Below are positions 8,057 through 16,878 of a stretch of 64,000 bases of DNA, piece by piece. Under the pieces are notes generated by a model. It worked only from the letters and a program-made list of their open reading frames with translations. It was not told where the DNA came from and ran no database searches. Source of the stretch: Caballeronia sp. NK8 (GTDB lineage: Bacteria > Pseudomonadota > Gammaproteobacteria > Burkholderiales > Burkholderiaceae); the NCBI RefSeq assembly GCF_018408855.1, contig NZ_AP024326.1:496001-560000 (forward strand). Reading direction: 5' to 3'. Position numbers and translations under genes: made by a program. Each line of letters starts with the position of its first letter. Position 1 is the first letter of the stretch.

Positions 8057-9946
8057 TCAGAGGAAAGCCGTCGAAATCGAGGGAATAAAGGCAATTGCAA
8101 TCAGCCCGAGAAGCAGCATGCCCAGATAGATCCAGATCCGCCTGAGCCCCGCTTCCGGCGATACCTCCCCGATGATGCACGCCGCGTAATAACACAAGCC
8201 GAACGGCGGCGCGAAGACGCCGAGTCCCATCGCGAGCACGACGACCATCGCATAGTGCACCTCATGGATACCAAGCTGATGTGCGACCGGAAACAGCAGC
8301 GGCCCAAACAGAACGATCGCCGGAATGCCCTCCAGCACGCTGCCGAGCACAATGAACGCAACGATCGATACCAGCATGAAGCCGGCGGCACCGCCCGGGA
8401 CTCTCGTCATCATATTCGCAAGGTCGTGCGAGAAGCCGGACTGCGTCAGCGCCCAGCCCATCGCACTCGCCGCGCCGACGATGAACAGAATCGCGCCGGA
8501 CAATGCCGCCGTCTGCAGCAGCATCGGCATGATCGCTTTCCACTTGAGGCCGCCGCGATAGATCAGAAGGCCGATCACGAGCGAATACGCGATGCCGATC
8601 GTCGATACTTCCGTCGCCGTCGCGATGCCCTCGACAACCGCGCTGCGAATCAGAAACGGCAGCAGTAGCGCCGGCAGCGCGATGACAAACGTGCGGCGCA
8701 CTTGCGACCACGGCGCCCTCACCGCGCCCGCGCGGCTCGCGTCCGTTTTTTCGTCGCGTCCCGCACGCCACCATGCGACGACGCCGAGCACGAGAGCAAG
8801 TACGATCGCAGGCAGAATGCCCGCGGTAAAGAGCGCCGCGATCGAAATGCCTGTCACCGACGCGATCGCGATCAGCACGAGCGACGGCGGAATCGTTTCG
8901 CTCATCGCACCGGATGCCGCGAGCAGTGATACCAGCTCGCCGTCCTTCATCCCGCGCTTGCGCATCTCGGGGAAAAGCACGGGCGCAACCGCCGCCATGT
9001 CGGCCGTCTTCGATCCGGAGATACCCGAGATCAGCAGCATCGCCCCGAGCAGCACATACGACATGCCGCCCCGAACATGACCGAGCAGCGAAGCGAGAAA
9101 CGCGACCATCACGCGCGCCACGCCCGTCACATGCACGAGTTGCCCGAGCAGCACGAACATCGGCACGGCAAGCAGGATCAGCGTGCTCATGCCTTCGTCC
9201 ATGCGTCCGACCACGACGCTGAGCGGCGTCGACGTGGTCGTCAGTAAGTAGGCGCTCGTCGCGAGCGAGAACGCGAAGGCGATCGGCACGCCCGCCATCA
9301 CCGCCGTGCCGAGCACGCCGACAAAGAACACGAGCAGCGCGCCCTGCCCCATGCTCGTCAATGGCGTCTTGGCGAGATAGCAGCCGAGCGCGATCAGCAG
9401 GATGAGCGCCAGCGCACCGAGGATATGCCGCCGGTCATGCCGTGCAAGACGCAGGCCGCAACTGATCAATGCCGCCGCGCAGCCGAATGGAATCGCCAGT
9501 GCTCTCACCGAGCCCGACCAGCCGAGTGCCGGTGTTTCGACGAATGCCTGATCCTGCACATAGTCGAACGCGGGATGCATCACGAGCGCGAAGAAAGCCG
9601 CCGCCGCAGCGACCGCCAGTGTCTCGGCCCACTCCTGTGCGCGCGGCGTCATGTGCGATACGAAGAAGGTCAACCGCATGTGACATGAACGCTGCACCGC
9701 GAGCGCACTGCCCAGCATTGCGAGCCACAGGAACAGGATGGACGCGAGTTCGTCCGACCAGATAAGCGGTTGATGAAACACCGCACGCGCCACGATGCCG
9801 ACGAACAGCAGAGCAACCTCGCCGACGACCGCGGCTGCGGCGAGCACTTCGATGCCGCGGCGCAACCAGCGTTCAATGCCGGTCTCGCCGTGATGATTGC
9901 GTACGAGCGACGGCCCGGGTACCTCGAGGTTGTGTGCCGCGCTCAT
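8057..9946 (-). CDS. TRAP transporter fused small and large permease (DctQ-DctM)
   Basis: The 629-residue product begins with a DctQ-like four-helix domain (about 1-180, with the VFHQPLIWSDELASILFLWL core) and continues into a 12-helix DctM domain (about 200-629). The DctM part carries the family's conserved GISGSKTADMAAVAPVLFPE and SETIPPSLVLI loops and a C-terminal FAPPFGLCYYA. It would form the membrane part of a sodium-driven importer for a small carboxylate or sugar acid. The start at 9946 follows ggggaaaat and overlaps the stop of dctP by four bases, so the two genes are coupled. A longer N-terminus up to 10009 lies inside dctP and is unlikely. Q-M fusions are a known TRAP variant. Confidence 0.93.
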   Translation of the reverse strand: MSAAHNLEVPGPSLVRNHHGETGIERWLRRGIEVLAAAAVVGEVALLFVGIVARAVFHQPLIWSDELASILFLWLAMLGSALAVQRSCHMRLTFFVSHMTPRAQEWAETLAVAAAAAFFALVMHPAFDYVQDQAFVETPALGWSGSVRALAIPFGCAAALISCGLRLARHDRRHILGALALILLIALGCYLAKTPLTSMGQGALLVFFVGVLGTAVMAGVPIAFAFSLATSAYLLTTTSTPLSVVVGRMDEGMSTLILLAVPMFVLLGQLVHVTGVARVMVAFLASLLGHVRGGMSYVLLGAMLLISGISGSKTADMAAVAPVLFPEMRKRGMKDGELVSLLAASGAMSETIPPSLVLIAIASVTGISIAALFTAGILPAIVLALVLGVVAWWRAGRDEKTDASRAGAVRAPWSQVRRTFVIALPALLLPFLIRSAVVEGIATATEVSTIGIAYSLVIGLLIYRGGLKWKAIMPMLLQTAALSGAILFIVGAASAMGWALTQSGFSHDLANMMTRVPGGAAGFMLVSIVAFIVLGSVLEGIPAIVLFGPLLFPVAHQLGIHEVHYAMVVVLAMGLGVFAPPFGLCYYAACIIGEVSPEAGLRRIWIYLGMLLLGLIAIAFIPSISTAFL

Positions 9947-10971
9947 GATATTTTCCCCGTTACCGCTTCGAGGGCGCTCCAGGGACCGGCGCCGAACTTG
10001 TCGCGCCACTGCGCATAGAAGCCGGATTTCGTGAGCGCTGCGCGAAACGCGTCCCTGTCCGCAGGAACGAAGGTCAGGCCTTTACCGGAGAGCTGCGACT
10101 TCAGCGACGTGTTCAAGCGCGCGACATCCGCACGCTGCTCGACGCTCGCACGGTCGAATTCGCGCCTCACGATCGTCTTGAGATCGTCGGGCAGAGCGTT
10201 GAATGCACGCGGGTTGCCGAGCAGCCAGAACGGATCCCAGATGTGATTGGTCTCGGCCACGTACTTTTGTACTTCATAGAGCTTGCCCGCTTCGATCGTG
10301 ACGAGGCCGTTTTCCTGGCCATCCACGAGATGCGTCTGCAACGCGGTGTAGAGCTCGTTGAAGTTGATCGACGTAGGGTTCGCCCCAAGCGTCTGGAAGA
10401 GCGACGTGAACATCGGCGAGACCGGCACGCGAATGCGGTAACCGCGCAAGTCGTCGGGCGCCTTGATGGGTTTCGTGGTGGACGTGATCTGCCGGAAGCC
10501 GTTGTCCGCCGCCTTCGAAACCGACACGAACCCGCTCTTGTCGATCTGCGCGCGAATGATCTTGCCGAGATCGCCATCGACGCCGCGCCAGACCTGATCG
10601 TAGTCCGAGAACGCGAAGCCGAGATTGGTGATGGCCGCGAGCGGGATCACCGTCGACGCCACCGAGCCCGAGATGTTGAGGAACTCGACAGCGCCCGAGC
10701 GCGTCTGCGATAGCAGGTCGGTGTCCGAGCCGAGTTGCGATGCGGGGAAGAAGCGGATCTCGAGCCTGCCGCTGCTCGCCTCGCGTATGCGGTCGATGGC
10801 TTCCTTGAGACGCGTATTGATCGGCTGATTAAGGGATTGCCCGGTGGCGAGCTTGTAGGTGAATTCGGCGGCGCGTGCGGGCCGGGTCCATATCGTTACC
10901 AGCGGAAGGGCTGCCGCAGCCTTCAACACCGCGCGTCGCGAAATGCGTCGCGGCGAGTTCGACGTGCTCAT
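9943..10971 (-). CDS. TRAP transporter substrate-binding protein (DctP family), Tat-exported
   Basis: This 342-residue periplasmic binding protein has a twin-arginine signal (SRRAVLKAAAALPLVTIWTR, cleavage near RAA-EF). The mature part follows the DctP pattern: KLATGQSLNQPINTRLKEAI, FFPASQLGSDTDLL, then the GYRIRVPVSPMF loop, whose arginine normally clamps the substrate carboxylate, and NGLVTIEAGKLYEVQKY. The start at 10971 has ggag eight to twelve bases upstream; a longer frame to 11091 lacks signal character. It is first in the minus-strand TRAP operon, divergent from the LysR gene. The substrate cannot be read from sequence; the neighbours suggest an oxidisable hydroxy acid. Confidence 0.93.
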   Translation of the reverse strand: MSTSNSPRRISRRAVLKAAAALPLVTIWTRPARAAEFTYKLATGQSLNQPINTRLKEAIDRIREASSGRLEIRFFPASQLGSDTDLLSQTRSGAVEFLNISGSVASTVIPLAAITNLGFAFSDYDQVWRGVDGDLGKIIRAQIDKSGFVSVSKAADNGFRQITSTTKPIKAPDDLRGYRIRVPVSPMFTSLFQTLGANPTSINFNELYTALQTHLVDGQENGLVTIEAGKLYEVQKYVAETNHIWDPFWLLGNPRAFNALPDDLKTIVRREFDRASVEQRADVARLNTSLKSQLSGKGLTFVPADRDAFRAALTKSGFYAQWRDKFGAGPWSALEAVTGKIS

Positions 10972-11164
10972 GATGCTGTCTCCTGTTATATGAACTTCCG
11001 TGTTCACGCGCCGCTTGTCTGCATGGCGTCGCGGGCACGTGGTGACACTTGTTCGACTCTTGTCGAGGCGCCGCCGGTCCTGCGTGTGCAAAATATAAGA
11101 GGCTTGTTGGTGAAGGACAATTCAATTATTTTGCGCAAAGGTGTAGCCAATCTAAAGGGTGATC
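10972..11164. promoter_or_regulatory. Divergent promoter region between dctP and the LysR gene
   Basis: These 193 bases separate two diverging genes, the usual place for a LysR operator. An inverted repeat of gcaaaata (11088-11095) and tattttgc (11127-11134) lies in its most AT-rich part, next to the LysR start. I infer, but cannot show, that it contains the regulator's binding site. Confidence 0.45.
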
Positions 11165-12073
11165 ATGTATCTGCCATTGCGGGCCATCAGTGTTTTTCAT
11201 GCTGCGGCGAGTTCGGGGAGCATCTCTCGCGCGGCCGCGGAACTGAACGTCACACCATCGGCCGTCAGCCAGCAAATCCAGTCTCTGGAGACACATCTGG
11301 GCACGGCGTTGATGACGAAGGTCGGACGTGGTGTGGCATTGACCGAAGCAGGCGAGCGCTACTTCGCGATGATTTCAGAAGAGATCGACCGCATCGCCGA
11401 CGCGACTCAGCGTATACGCGGGTTGCGCTCCGTCACGCTCCTGACCGTGCGCGCGACGCCAACGCTGTCCACCAAGTTTCTCCTGCCGCGCCTGCGCTCG
11501 TTCCTCGACGGTCATCCCGATCTCGAAGTGCGTCTTAACGGCACCAATGAAATGACCGACTTCGCACAGGAATCCGTCGATATCGAGATCCGTCACGGCA
11601 CCGGGCAATGGCCGGGCTTGTATGTCGAGCCGCTGACCGAGGAATCGTTCCTGCCGGTCTGCTCGCCCGCGTACTGCGCACCGTCGAGTCTCGATGCCGC
11701 CGACTTGCGGCGTCATCGGCTCATCTATTCGATCAAGTCGCAGGTCCAGTGGCCGCACTGGTTCTCGGTGGCGCACGCAGACCCGCTCGATCCGGGGCAG
11801 CGCGTGCTCTTCGACCGCAGCCATATGGCGATCGATGCCGCCGTCGACGGCATGGGCATCGCCCTAGAAAGCACGCTCATGATGTGGCGCGAGCTGCGCG
11901 ACGGCACGTTGATCTGCCCTGTGCGCGAGCCTCCGGAGATCCGGCTGACGACGCAGTGGATCGTCTGTCCGTTCGAGCATCTGCACAAGAAGAAAGTGAT
12001 CCTGTTCCTCGATTGGCTGCGCGCCGAGCGTGCCGCCTGGCAAGCCGCTTCTCAGCTTGCCGCCGCCCGCTGA
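11165..12073 (+). CDS. LysR-family transcriptional regulator of the TRAP/oxidoreductase cluster
   Basis: The 302-residue product has an N-terminal winged helix (residues about 3-62, SGSISRAAAELNVTPSAVSQ, then QQIQSLETHLGTALMTKVGR) and a C-terminal effector domain from about 90. The GcvA-like style (LPLRAISVFHAAASSGSISR) fits the GcvA subgroup. I start at ATG 11165; a GTG two codons earlier is possible. It sits between the divergent TRAP operon and the co-oriented catabolic genes, so it most likely controls both in response to the transported acid or a metabolite. Confidence 0.92.
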   Translation: MYLPLRAISVFHAAASSGSISRAAAELNVTPSAVSQQIQSLETHLGTALMTKVGRGVALTEAGERYFAMISEEIDRIADATQRIRGLRSVTLLTVRATPTLSTKFLLPRLRSFLDGHPDLEVRLNGTNEMTDFAQESVDIEIRHGTGQWPGLYVEPLTEESFLPVCSPAYCAPSSLDAADLRRHRLIYSIKSQVQWPHWFSVAHADPLDPGQRVLFDRSHMAIDAAVDGMGIALESTLMMWRELRDGTLICPVREPPEIRLTTQWIVCPFEHLHKKKVILFLDWLRAERAAWQAASQLAAAR

Positions 12074-12138
12074 CGTTGAAGCCTGGCTAACAAATCGCCT
12101 CGGAAATGTTAATTGTTCTGGCTGAACCCCCTGACTAC

Positions 12139-12152
12139 ACTTGCTCGCAAGT
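12139..12152. promoter_or_regulatory. 14-base perfect palindrome ahead of the catabolic operon
   Basis: The sequence acttgctcgcaagt reads the same on both strands and lies about 100 bases before the oxidoreductase start. It is a plausible operator, for the LysR protein or another regulator; no experiment or comparison backs this. Confidence 0.4.
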
Positions 12153-12253
12153 AAGGCGCACCGCTGTCATGCCTTCGATCACGCCTCCCCGGCCACTCAC
12201 CGCGCGCCGCGCTCGCGGCCACGATCCATAGTCTCGACCACAAAGGATTGCAA

Positions 12254-13612
12254 ATGAATCTCTCCAGTCTGCTCCAGGCACGCAACGCTTCCGGGCGCCC
12301 CGTACGCGTCGGCCTGATCGGCGCCGGCAAGTTCGGCTCGATGGTGCTGTCGCAGGCACGTCATATCGAAGGGCTGCACGTGGTGGGCGTCGCCGATCTC
12401 GATGTCGGCAAGGCACGCGCATCGCTCGCGCGAGTCGGCTGGTCGGCCGAGCAATATGGCGCGCGCACGCTCGCCGATGCCATGAAGACCGGCGCCACCT
12501 GTGTTCTCGACGATGCCGCCGCACTCGCCGCCTGCGATGAGATCGAATGCATCATCGAGGCGACGGGCCATCCGATCGCCGGTGTGCGTCACGCACTCGC
12601 CGCGATCGAAGGCAACAAGCATGTGGTGATGGTCAACGTCGAGGCCGACGCGATGTGCGGCCCGCTGCTCGCCGCCCGCGCTCGCGAGCGCGGTCTCGTC
12701 TACAGCATGGCATACGGCGACCAGCCCGCGATCATCTGCGAACTGGTGGACTGGGTGCGCTCTTGCGGCTTCGAGCTGACCTCGGCCGGCAAGGGCATGA
12801 ATTTCGAGCCGCGCTATCGCTATTCGACACCGGACACGGTATGGGGCTTCTTCGGCTGGACCGAGGAAGAAGTGGCCAAGGGCGACTTCAACCCGAAGAT
12901 GTACAACTCGTTCACCGACGGCACCAAAGCCGCAATCGAAATGGCGGCGGTCGCGAACGGCACGGGCCTCGATTGCCCGGATAATGGCCTCGCCTTCCCT
13001 CCTGCCGGCCTGCATGATCTGGCGCGCGTCTTCCGGCCGGCGGAAGATGGCGGACGCCTTTCGCGCAGTGGTCTCGTGGACATCGCCGCGAGCCAGGAAC
13101 CGGACGGCCGTGAAGTGTTCAACAACATCCGCTACGGCGTGTTCGTCACGTTCAAGGCGCCAAACGAATACGCGCGTGCGTGCTTCAAACAGTACGGCCT
13201 GCTCGTCGATCCGACCGGCTGGTACGGCTCGATGTGGCGCCCGTTCCACATGATCGGTCTCGAAACCAGTGTGAGCGTGCTGTCGGCCGTGCTTCGCGGC
13301 GAGGCGACGGGTTCGTCGAAGGAATTCCGCGGCGACGCCGTGGCGACCGCCAAGCGCGACCTCAAGCCCGGCGAGATGCTCGACGGCGAGGGCGGCTACG
13401 CGGTCTGGGCCAATGCGATCCCGGCATCGAAGAGCCTTGCGATCGGCGGCTTGCCGATCGGGCTCGCGCATAACGTCAGGCTCAAGCGCCCCGTCGCCAA
13501 GGACACCATCGTACGCTTCGAGGATGTCGAGCTCGAACGCGATCTCGATGTGGTCGCGCTGCGTCGCGAGATGGAGCAAAGTGCGCTCGGCAAGCCCGCA
13601 AAGGCAGCGTGA
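12254..13612 (+). CDS. NAD(P)-dependent oxidoreductase, COG4091 type (homoserine-dehydrogenase-like with SAF domain)
   Basis: The 452-residue protein opens with a Rossmann fold (VRVGLIGAGKFGSMVLSQA, residues about 16-34), followed by ADLD at the end of strand 2 and IIEATGHP near residue 100. The middle resembles homoserine dehydrogenase. The C-terminal 100 residues (KRDLKPGEMLDGEGGYAVW onward) look like a SAF domain. This family is often mis-annotated as homoserine dehydrogenase or FlgA; its reaction is generally not known. ATG 12254 is preceded by aagga. It heads a three-gene run (37-base gap to the next gene, then overlap), which suggests dehydrogenation of the imported substrate. Confidence 0.85.
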   Translation: MNLSSLLQARNASGRPVRVGLIGAGKFGSMVLSQARHIEGLHVVGVADLDVGKARASLARVGWSAEQYGARTLADAMKTGATCVLDDAAALAACDEIECIIEATGHPIAGVRHALAAIEGNKHVVMVNVEADAMCGPLLAARARERGLVYSMAYGDQPAIICELVDWVRSCGFELTSAGKGMNFEPRYRYSTPDTVWGFFGWTEEEVAKGDFNPKMYNSFTDGTKAAIEMAAVANGTGLDCPDNGLAFPPAGLHDLARVFRPAEDGGRLSRSGLVDIAASQEPDGREVFNNIRYGVFVTFKAPNEYARACFKQYGLLVDPTGWYGSMWRPFHMIGLETSVSVLSAVLRGEATGSSKEFRGDAVATAKRDLKPGEMLDGEGGYAVWANAIPASKSLAIGGLPIGLAHNVRLKRPVAKDTIVRFEDVELERDLDVVALRREMEQSALGKPAKAA

Positions 13613-13649
13613 AGGACACACGTCATGGCATCGGATGGAGCATTCCAGC

Positions 13650-13961
13650 ATGGATAGCGCAACGCAAGCCTTCGTGGTCGTCGCGGAGTTCGAAGTGAAG
13701 GCCGAGTGTGTTCGCGACTTCCTCGCGCTCGCACGCGACGACGCGCGGCACTCGCTCGCCGACGAGCCCGGTTGCCGGCAGTTCGACATCGTGCAGATGG
13801 AGGAAACGCCGGAGCGCGTCATGTTCTACGAGGTCTACGACGATCGCGCCGCGTTCGATGCGCATTTGCGGACGCCGCACCTCGACCGCTTTCGTGCCGG
13901 CTTTCCGGCGCTGATCGTGACGGAGCGCCCGGTGCGTTTCGGCCGGCGCGAGTTCGCATGA
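13650..13961 (+). CDS. YgiN-like antibiotic-biosynthesis-monooxygenase (ABM) domain protein
   Basis: This 103-residue single-domain protein has the ABM pattern: VVVAEFEVKAECVRDFLALA, DEPGCRQFDIVQ, and FYEVYDDRAAFDAHLRTPHL. Such dimeric ferredoxin-like proteins act as cofactor-free quinol monooxygenases or as small lyases and isomerases. ATG 13650 has ggatggag eight to fifteen bases upstream; ATG 13635 in the same frame is the alternative. The stop overlaps the next start, so it is coupled to the reductase downstream. Confidence 0.85.
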   Translation: MDSATQAFVVVAEFEVKAECVRDFLALARDDARHSLADEPGCRQFDIVQMEETPERVMFYEVYDDRAAFDAHLRTPHLDRFRAGFPALIVTERPVRFGRREFA

Positions 13962-14851
13962 TGCGCGCCGGCCTCGCAGTAGGCTTCATCGGCACGGGCA
14001 TCATGGGTTCGCCGATGGCGCGGCGCATCGTCGGCGCCGGCTACCGGGTCGCGGCGTGGAACCGCACCCCGGACAAGGCGGCGCCGCTCACGTCGGCGGG
14101 CATCGAGGTGGTCGGTCACGCAAGCGAAACTGCACGCGATGCGGATGTCGTCATCTGCATGCTGAGCTCGGGCTCCGCGTGCGACGACATCCTGCTCGGC
14201 GACGACGGGATCGTCGCCAGAATGCGTGCGGGCAGCGTGCTGATCGTGATGAGCTCGATTCCTGTCGATACCGCGCAGCGCCATGCGCAGGCCGCAGCGG
14301 AACGCGGCATCGGCTATCTCGACGCGCCCGTGTCCGGCGGCGAGAAAGGCGCGCAGGACGGCACGCTCGCGATCATGGCGGGCGGCGACGCGGAAGTATT
14401 CGAACGCGCGCGCGGCGTGCTACAGACGATGGGCCGTCCGACGCACATCGGCCCGGCGGGCACGGGCCAGCTCGCGAAGCTCGTCAACCAGATGATGGTC
14501 GCGAGCACGATCGCCACCGTCGCCGAAGCGATGCTGCTCGCGGAACGCGGCGGCGCCGATCCCGCGCAGGTCCGCGCGGCGCTGCTCGGCGGATTCGCCG
14601 ACTCGACGATCCTGCGGCAGCATGCTGCACGCATGATCGCGCGGGATTTCGAGCCGGGCGGCCCGGCCAAGTATCAAATCAAGGATACGAAGACGGCGCT
14701 CGGCTTTGCGCAAAGCGTGGGGCTGGAGTTGCCGGTGCTGGGGCTCGTCGACGGCCTCTTCACCGACATGGTCGAACACGGCGACGGTGAGTTGGATCAC
14801 AGCGCTTTGATCCGCGAATTACGCAGGCGCAATGGCTTGCCGGTGTCGTGA
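13958..14851 (+). CDS. Beta-hydroxyacid dehydrogenase (3-hydroxyisobutyrate / tartronate-semialdehyde reductase family)
   Basis: The 297-residue protein begins with VGFIGTGIMGSPMARRIVGA, the NAD(P)-binding signature of this family. It continues with YLDAPVSGGEKGAQDGTLAI, the substrate-binding loop, and GQLAKLVNQMMV, which carries the catalytic lysine, near residue 170. A C-terminal helical domain completes the normal length. ATG 13958 overlaps the ABM stop. Relatives reduce tartronate semialdehyde or oxidise 3-hydroxyisobutyrate, L-threonate or D-glycerate-type acids. The TRAP importer and COG4091 partner point to a four-carbon or branched sugar acid, but the substrate is inference. Confidence 0.88.
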   Translation: MMRAGLAVGFIGTGIMGSPMARRIVGAGYRVAAWNRTPDKAAPLTSAGIEVVGHASETARDADVVICMLSSGSACDDILLGDDGIVARMRAGSVLIVMSSIPVDTAQRHAQAAAERGIGYLDAPVSGGEKGAQDGTLAIMAGGDAEVFERARGVLQTMGRPTHIGPAGTGQLAKLVNQMMVASTIATVAEAMLLAERGGADPAQVRAALLGGFADSTILRQHAARMIARDFEPGGPAKYQIKDTKTALGFAQSVGLELPVLGLVDGLFTDMVEHGDGELDHSALIRELRRRNGLPVS

Positions 14852-14999
14852 CGGAGTGCCGAATGCATCGCGGCTTTTTCTCACGATTTTTTTTCGCATT
14901 CGCATCGCCGGTGCCTCTTCGAGTACGCATTCCGCCAGGCCCGCTCGGCCTCGGAATACCCAAGAGCCTCCGTCGAGGTGGCTATACAGCTTTCCGCCG

Positions 15000-15524
15000 A
15001 AGCCGAAGGCCCGTGATGACCGCGCTGACCGTGCCTTCGAGCATTGCCTCGAAGGTCTCGACGATGTTCATGCCTTTGTCGCGAGGCGGCGCGAATCCGA
15101 ACTGGCTTGCGAGCTTGTCGAGCGGCGCGAGTTCCGGCTTCTCGGTAATGCTCACCGACCGGCGATTGCGGATTGCTGAACTTTAACAACCTCGGCTCAC
15201 GCAATCGATTGAACGTGATGATCGCACGCCGCGCGTTCTGGCTTCCTGTAGCGGATGCAGCATGCGCGGACTATTGGTGCCGACGTTCTGGCCGAAGAAG
15301 AACAAGAGATCGGTCTTCTCGAAGTCTTCGAGTCTCACCGTGCCAACGCCCACGCCGATCGCTTCGTTCAGTCCGACGCTCGTGCTCTCGTGACACATGT
15401 TCGAGCTGTCGGGCAGATTGTTGGTGCCGTACATGCGTTCGAAAAGCTGGTACATGTACGGCGTTTCAAGCGATGCGCGACCAGATGCATAGAACGCGAC
15501 GCGCTTCGGATCGAACGTGCGCAA
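15000..15524 (-). pseudogene. Remnant of an FdhF/YdeP-family molybdopterin oxidoreductase
   Basis: On the minus strand 15250-15524 encodes a clear piece of the family: VAFYASGRASLETPYMYQLF, then YGTNNLPDSSNMCHESTSVG and LEDFEKTDLLFFFGQNVGTN. The next piece (about 15010-15165) encodes SITEKPELAPLDKLASQFGF and then a segment that belongs hundreds of residues further along in intact homologues. The central part is thus deleted and the frames no longer join. The protein normally needs about 750 residues; only about 150 are left. The expected role was a formate-dehydrogenase-like or acid-resistance oxidoreductase. Confidence 0.85.
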
Positions 15525-15714
15525 CTCGCGACCGATGTCCTTGCTAACGCCGTCATCATTTAAGGGCGTTCAGTAGGCGGTATGTACGGTTTTTCGAGTG
15601 ATACCAATTCTGCCAATAGTAGGGAGAACAGCGTTGGTGCGTCGTTTGCAATTGACGACTCGCTGATGGCTGTGGCCTACGGATCGCGAATACTTCACGG
15701 TGCACCGTGACCAT

Positions 15715-15848
15715 TCGAAAGCCGACCTTTTGATGAAACCGCCCAGGTCGAGCACGAAAATTGCGCAATCCCTGACGCATGCCACGAGAAGCTGGAAAGA
15801 CCGTTCTTCGGACATTTCCCCGGGTGGCAGTGTATGGTTTGTCGTCAT
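15715..15848 (-). pseudogene. PAS-domain start of a lost sensor kinase
   Basis: From an ATG at 15848 the minus strand encodes GEMSEERSFQLLVACVRDCA and then IFVLDLGGFI, which matches the opening of PAS domains in hybrid sensor kinases (pattern EERFRLLV-x-RDYAIF-LD). The similarity ends after about 45 residues. No kinase core follows. Confidence 0.55.
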
Positions 15849-16056
15849 GTTTTGTGAGTAGTGCACGGTCAGCGGTTTCGTCGCGCGTGGGTGCAACGGC
15901 TTGGCCCACTTACTCAAAAAACGCGCGCCAGCGCGGCGCATCATACACACTTCAAACCGCCGGCGGGGCGCCTTTGGAGGCAGGCAGGTCCGGTGATGAG
16001 CCAGAGGAACCGGCCACCACCCCTACATCAAACGGACAAACATAAGGGAGACAATC

Positions 16057-16509
16057 ATGACCGAGCGACTGGTTGACGTGATGGATGGCAGCGGTAATGT
16101 GCTGCATACCTACCCGATTACGCTAAGCGAGTCGGGCAGCGCTGACGATTCCGGATACAAGGCCAAGGCGCTGGAAGCCGCGGCGCACGGGCGGCTTGTG
16201 CCGGACCCTGAACTCGGTACCCTCACGGCCAGGATGCACACGGGTCGTGGCGGCCAGATGGCGCCGTACGGCGATGACCTGCAGGGTAATTCGGAAACTA
16301 GACAAGGTCTAGAGCAGGCCGTCCGGCAACGTGCTTATTTGCTTTGGGAGAAAGAAGGACGACCTGATGGGCACGCCGAAGAATACTGGCATCGCGCTCT
16401 CGACGAGCATCTTCGGGAGCGGGCCTACGTCCTGTGGCAGCAAGAAGGAAGTCCCGAAGGGCGACAGGATGAATACTGGCGTCGGCTTGTTGAGTTCCAG
16501 GCCCAGTGA
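16057..16509 (+). CDS. DUF2934 protein with two tandem repeats
   Basis: This 150-residue protein has an N-terminal part that I do not recognise (residues 1-85) and two DUF2934 motifs in tandem: RQRAYLLWEKEGRPDGHAEE near 88-112 and RERAYVLWQQEGSPEGRQDE near 118-142. DUF2934 units are short helical segments of unknown role, common in Burkholderia and rhizobia. The start follows aagggagac, a good ribosome-binding site. It stands alone upstream of the cold-shock gene. Confidence 0.82.
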   Translation: MTERLVDVMDGSGNVLHTYPITLSESGSADDSGYKAKALEAAAHGRLVPDPELGTLTARMHTGRGGQMAPYGDDLQGNSETRQGLEQAVRQRAYLLWEKEGRPDGHAEEYWHRALDEHLRERAYVLWQQEGSPEGRQDEYWRRLVEFQAQ

Positions 16510-16576
16510 TTCCCGCCTGCCGGGGAAAATCCGGTGTGTACGGAACGTACAACGGATAAAGCATGTGACGACATCA

Positions 16577-16604
16577 CCCGGACGGTCATGTGGTTTCGTC
16601 CGGG
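16577..16604 (+). terminator. Hairpin after the DUF2934 gene
   Basis: Perfect arms cccggacg (16577-16584) and cgtccggg (16597-16604) enclose a 12-base loop about 70 bases past the stop. No T-run follows, so termination is only possible. Confidence 0.35.
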
Positions 16605-16729
16605 CTTCGGCGAACCATTGCTATTCGAATTAGCGACTTTCGCCCAAGCCTGTCTGGGCCCTGCGCCGCCGGAGTCTCTGATTGAACAGAAGCGCATTTA
16701 CGAAAAGCATTGACAGCGCCGCTCGCACA

Positions 16730-16878
16730 CTATACTGTGGATCTCGAAATATTCAAGAAGCTCGATTGCTGATCACCATTTTCCGCCTCATCTGCGCGGT
16801 ATTCGCTGTCCTCTCTTCTTCCTTGAAGTTTTTGTCGCTCCGCACCGGAGCAGTTATTTTTTATTTCAGGGAATTCTC
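16730..16878 (+). promoter_or_regulatory. Promoter and long leader of the cold-shock gene
   Basis: The stretch ahead of the cspA-type gene is AT-richer than its surroundings, with tgcgcggtattcgctgtcct and a T-rich run (ttattttttatttcaggg) just before the start. Cold-shock genes usually have long structured leaders; that this one does is inference. The agggaat before ATG 16879 is the likely ribosome-binding site. Confidence 0.4.

Noticed and set aside
7976..8668. 230-codon plus-strand frame
   Set aside because: It is the mirror of the DctM coding region with highly charged, repetitive composition.
8057..10009. TRAP permease starting at 10009
   Set aside because: The extra 21 residues lie inside the coding end of dctP. 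ATG 9946 has a good ribosome-binding site and couples to the dctP stop.
12197..13822. 541-codon open frame on the minus strand
   Set aside because: It is antisense to the COG4091 gene, rich in R, H and A, and has no family pattern. Long antisense frames are common in GC-rich coding DNA.
8057..14851. Assignment of the catabolic cluster to a specific known pathway such as apionate, threonate or erythronate use
   Set aside because: Diagnostic kinases, isomerases or decarboxylases of those pathways are not in the cluster, so naming a substrate would be invention.
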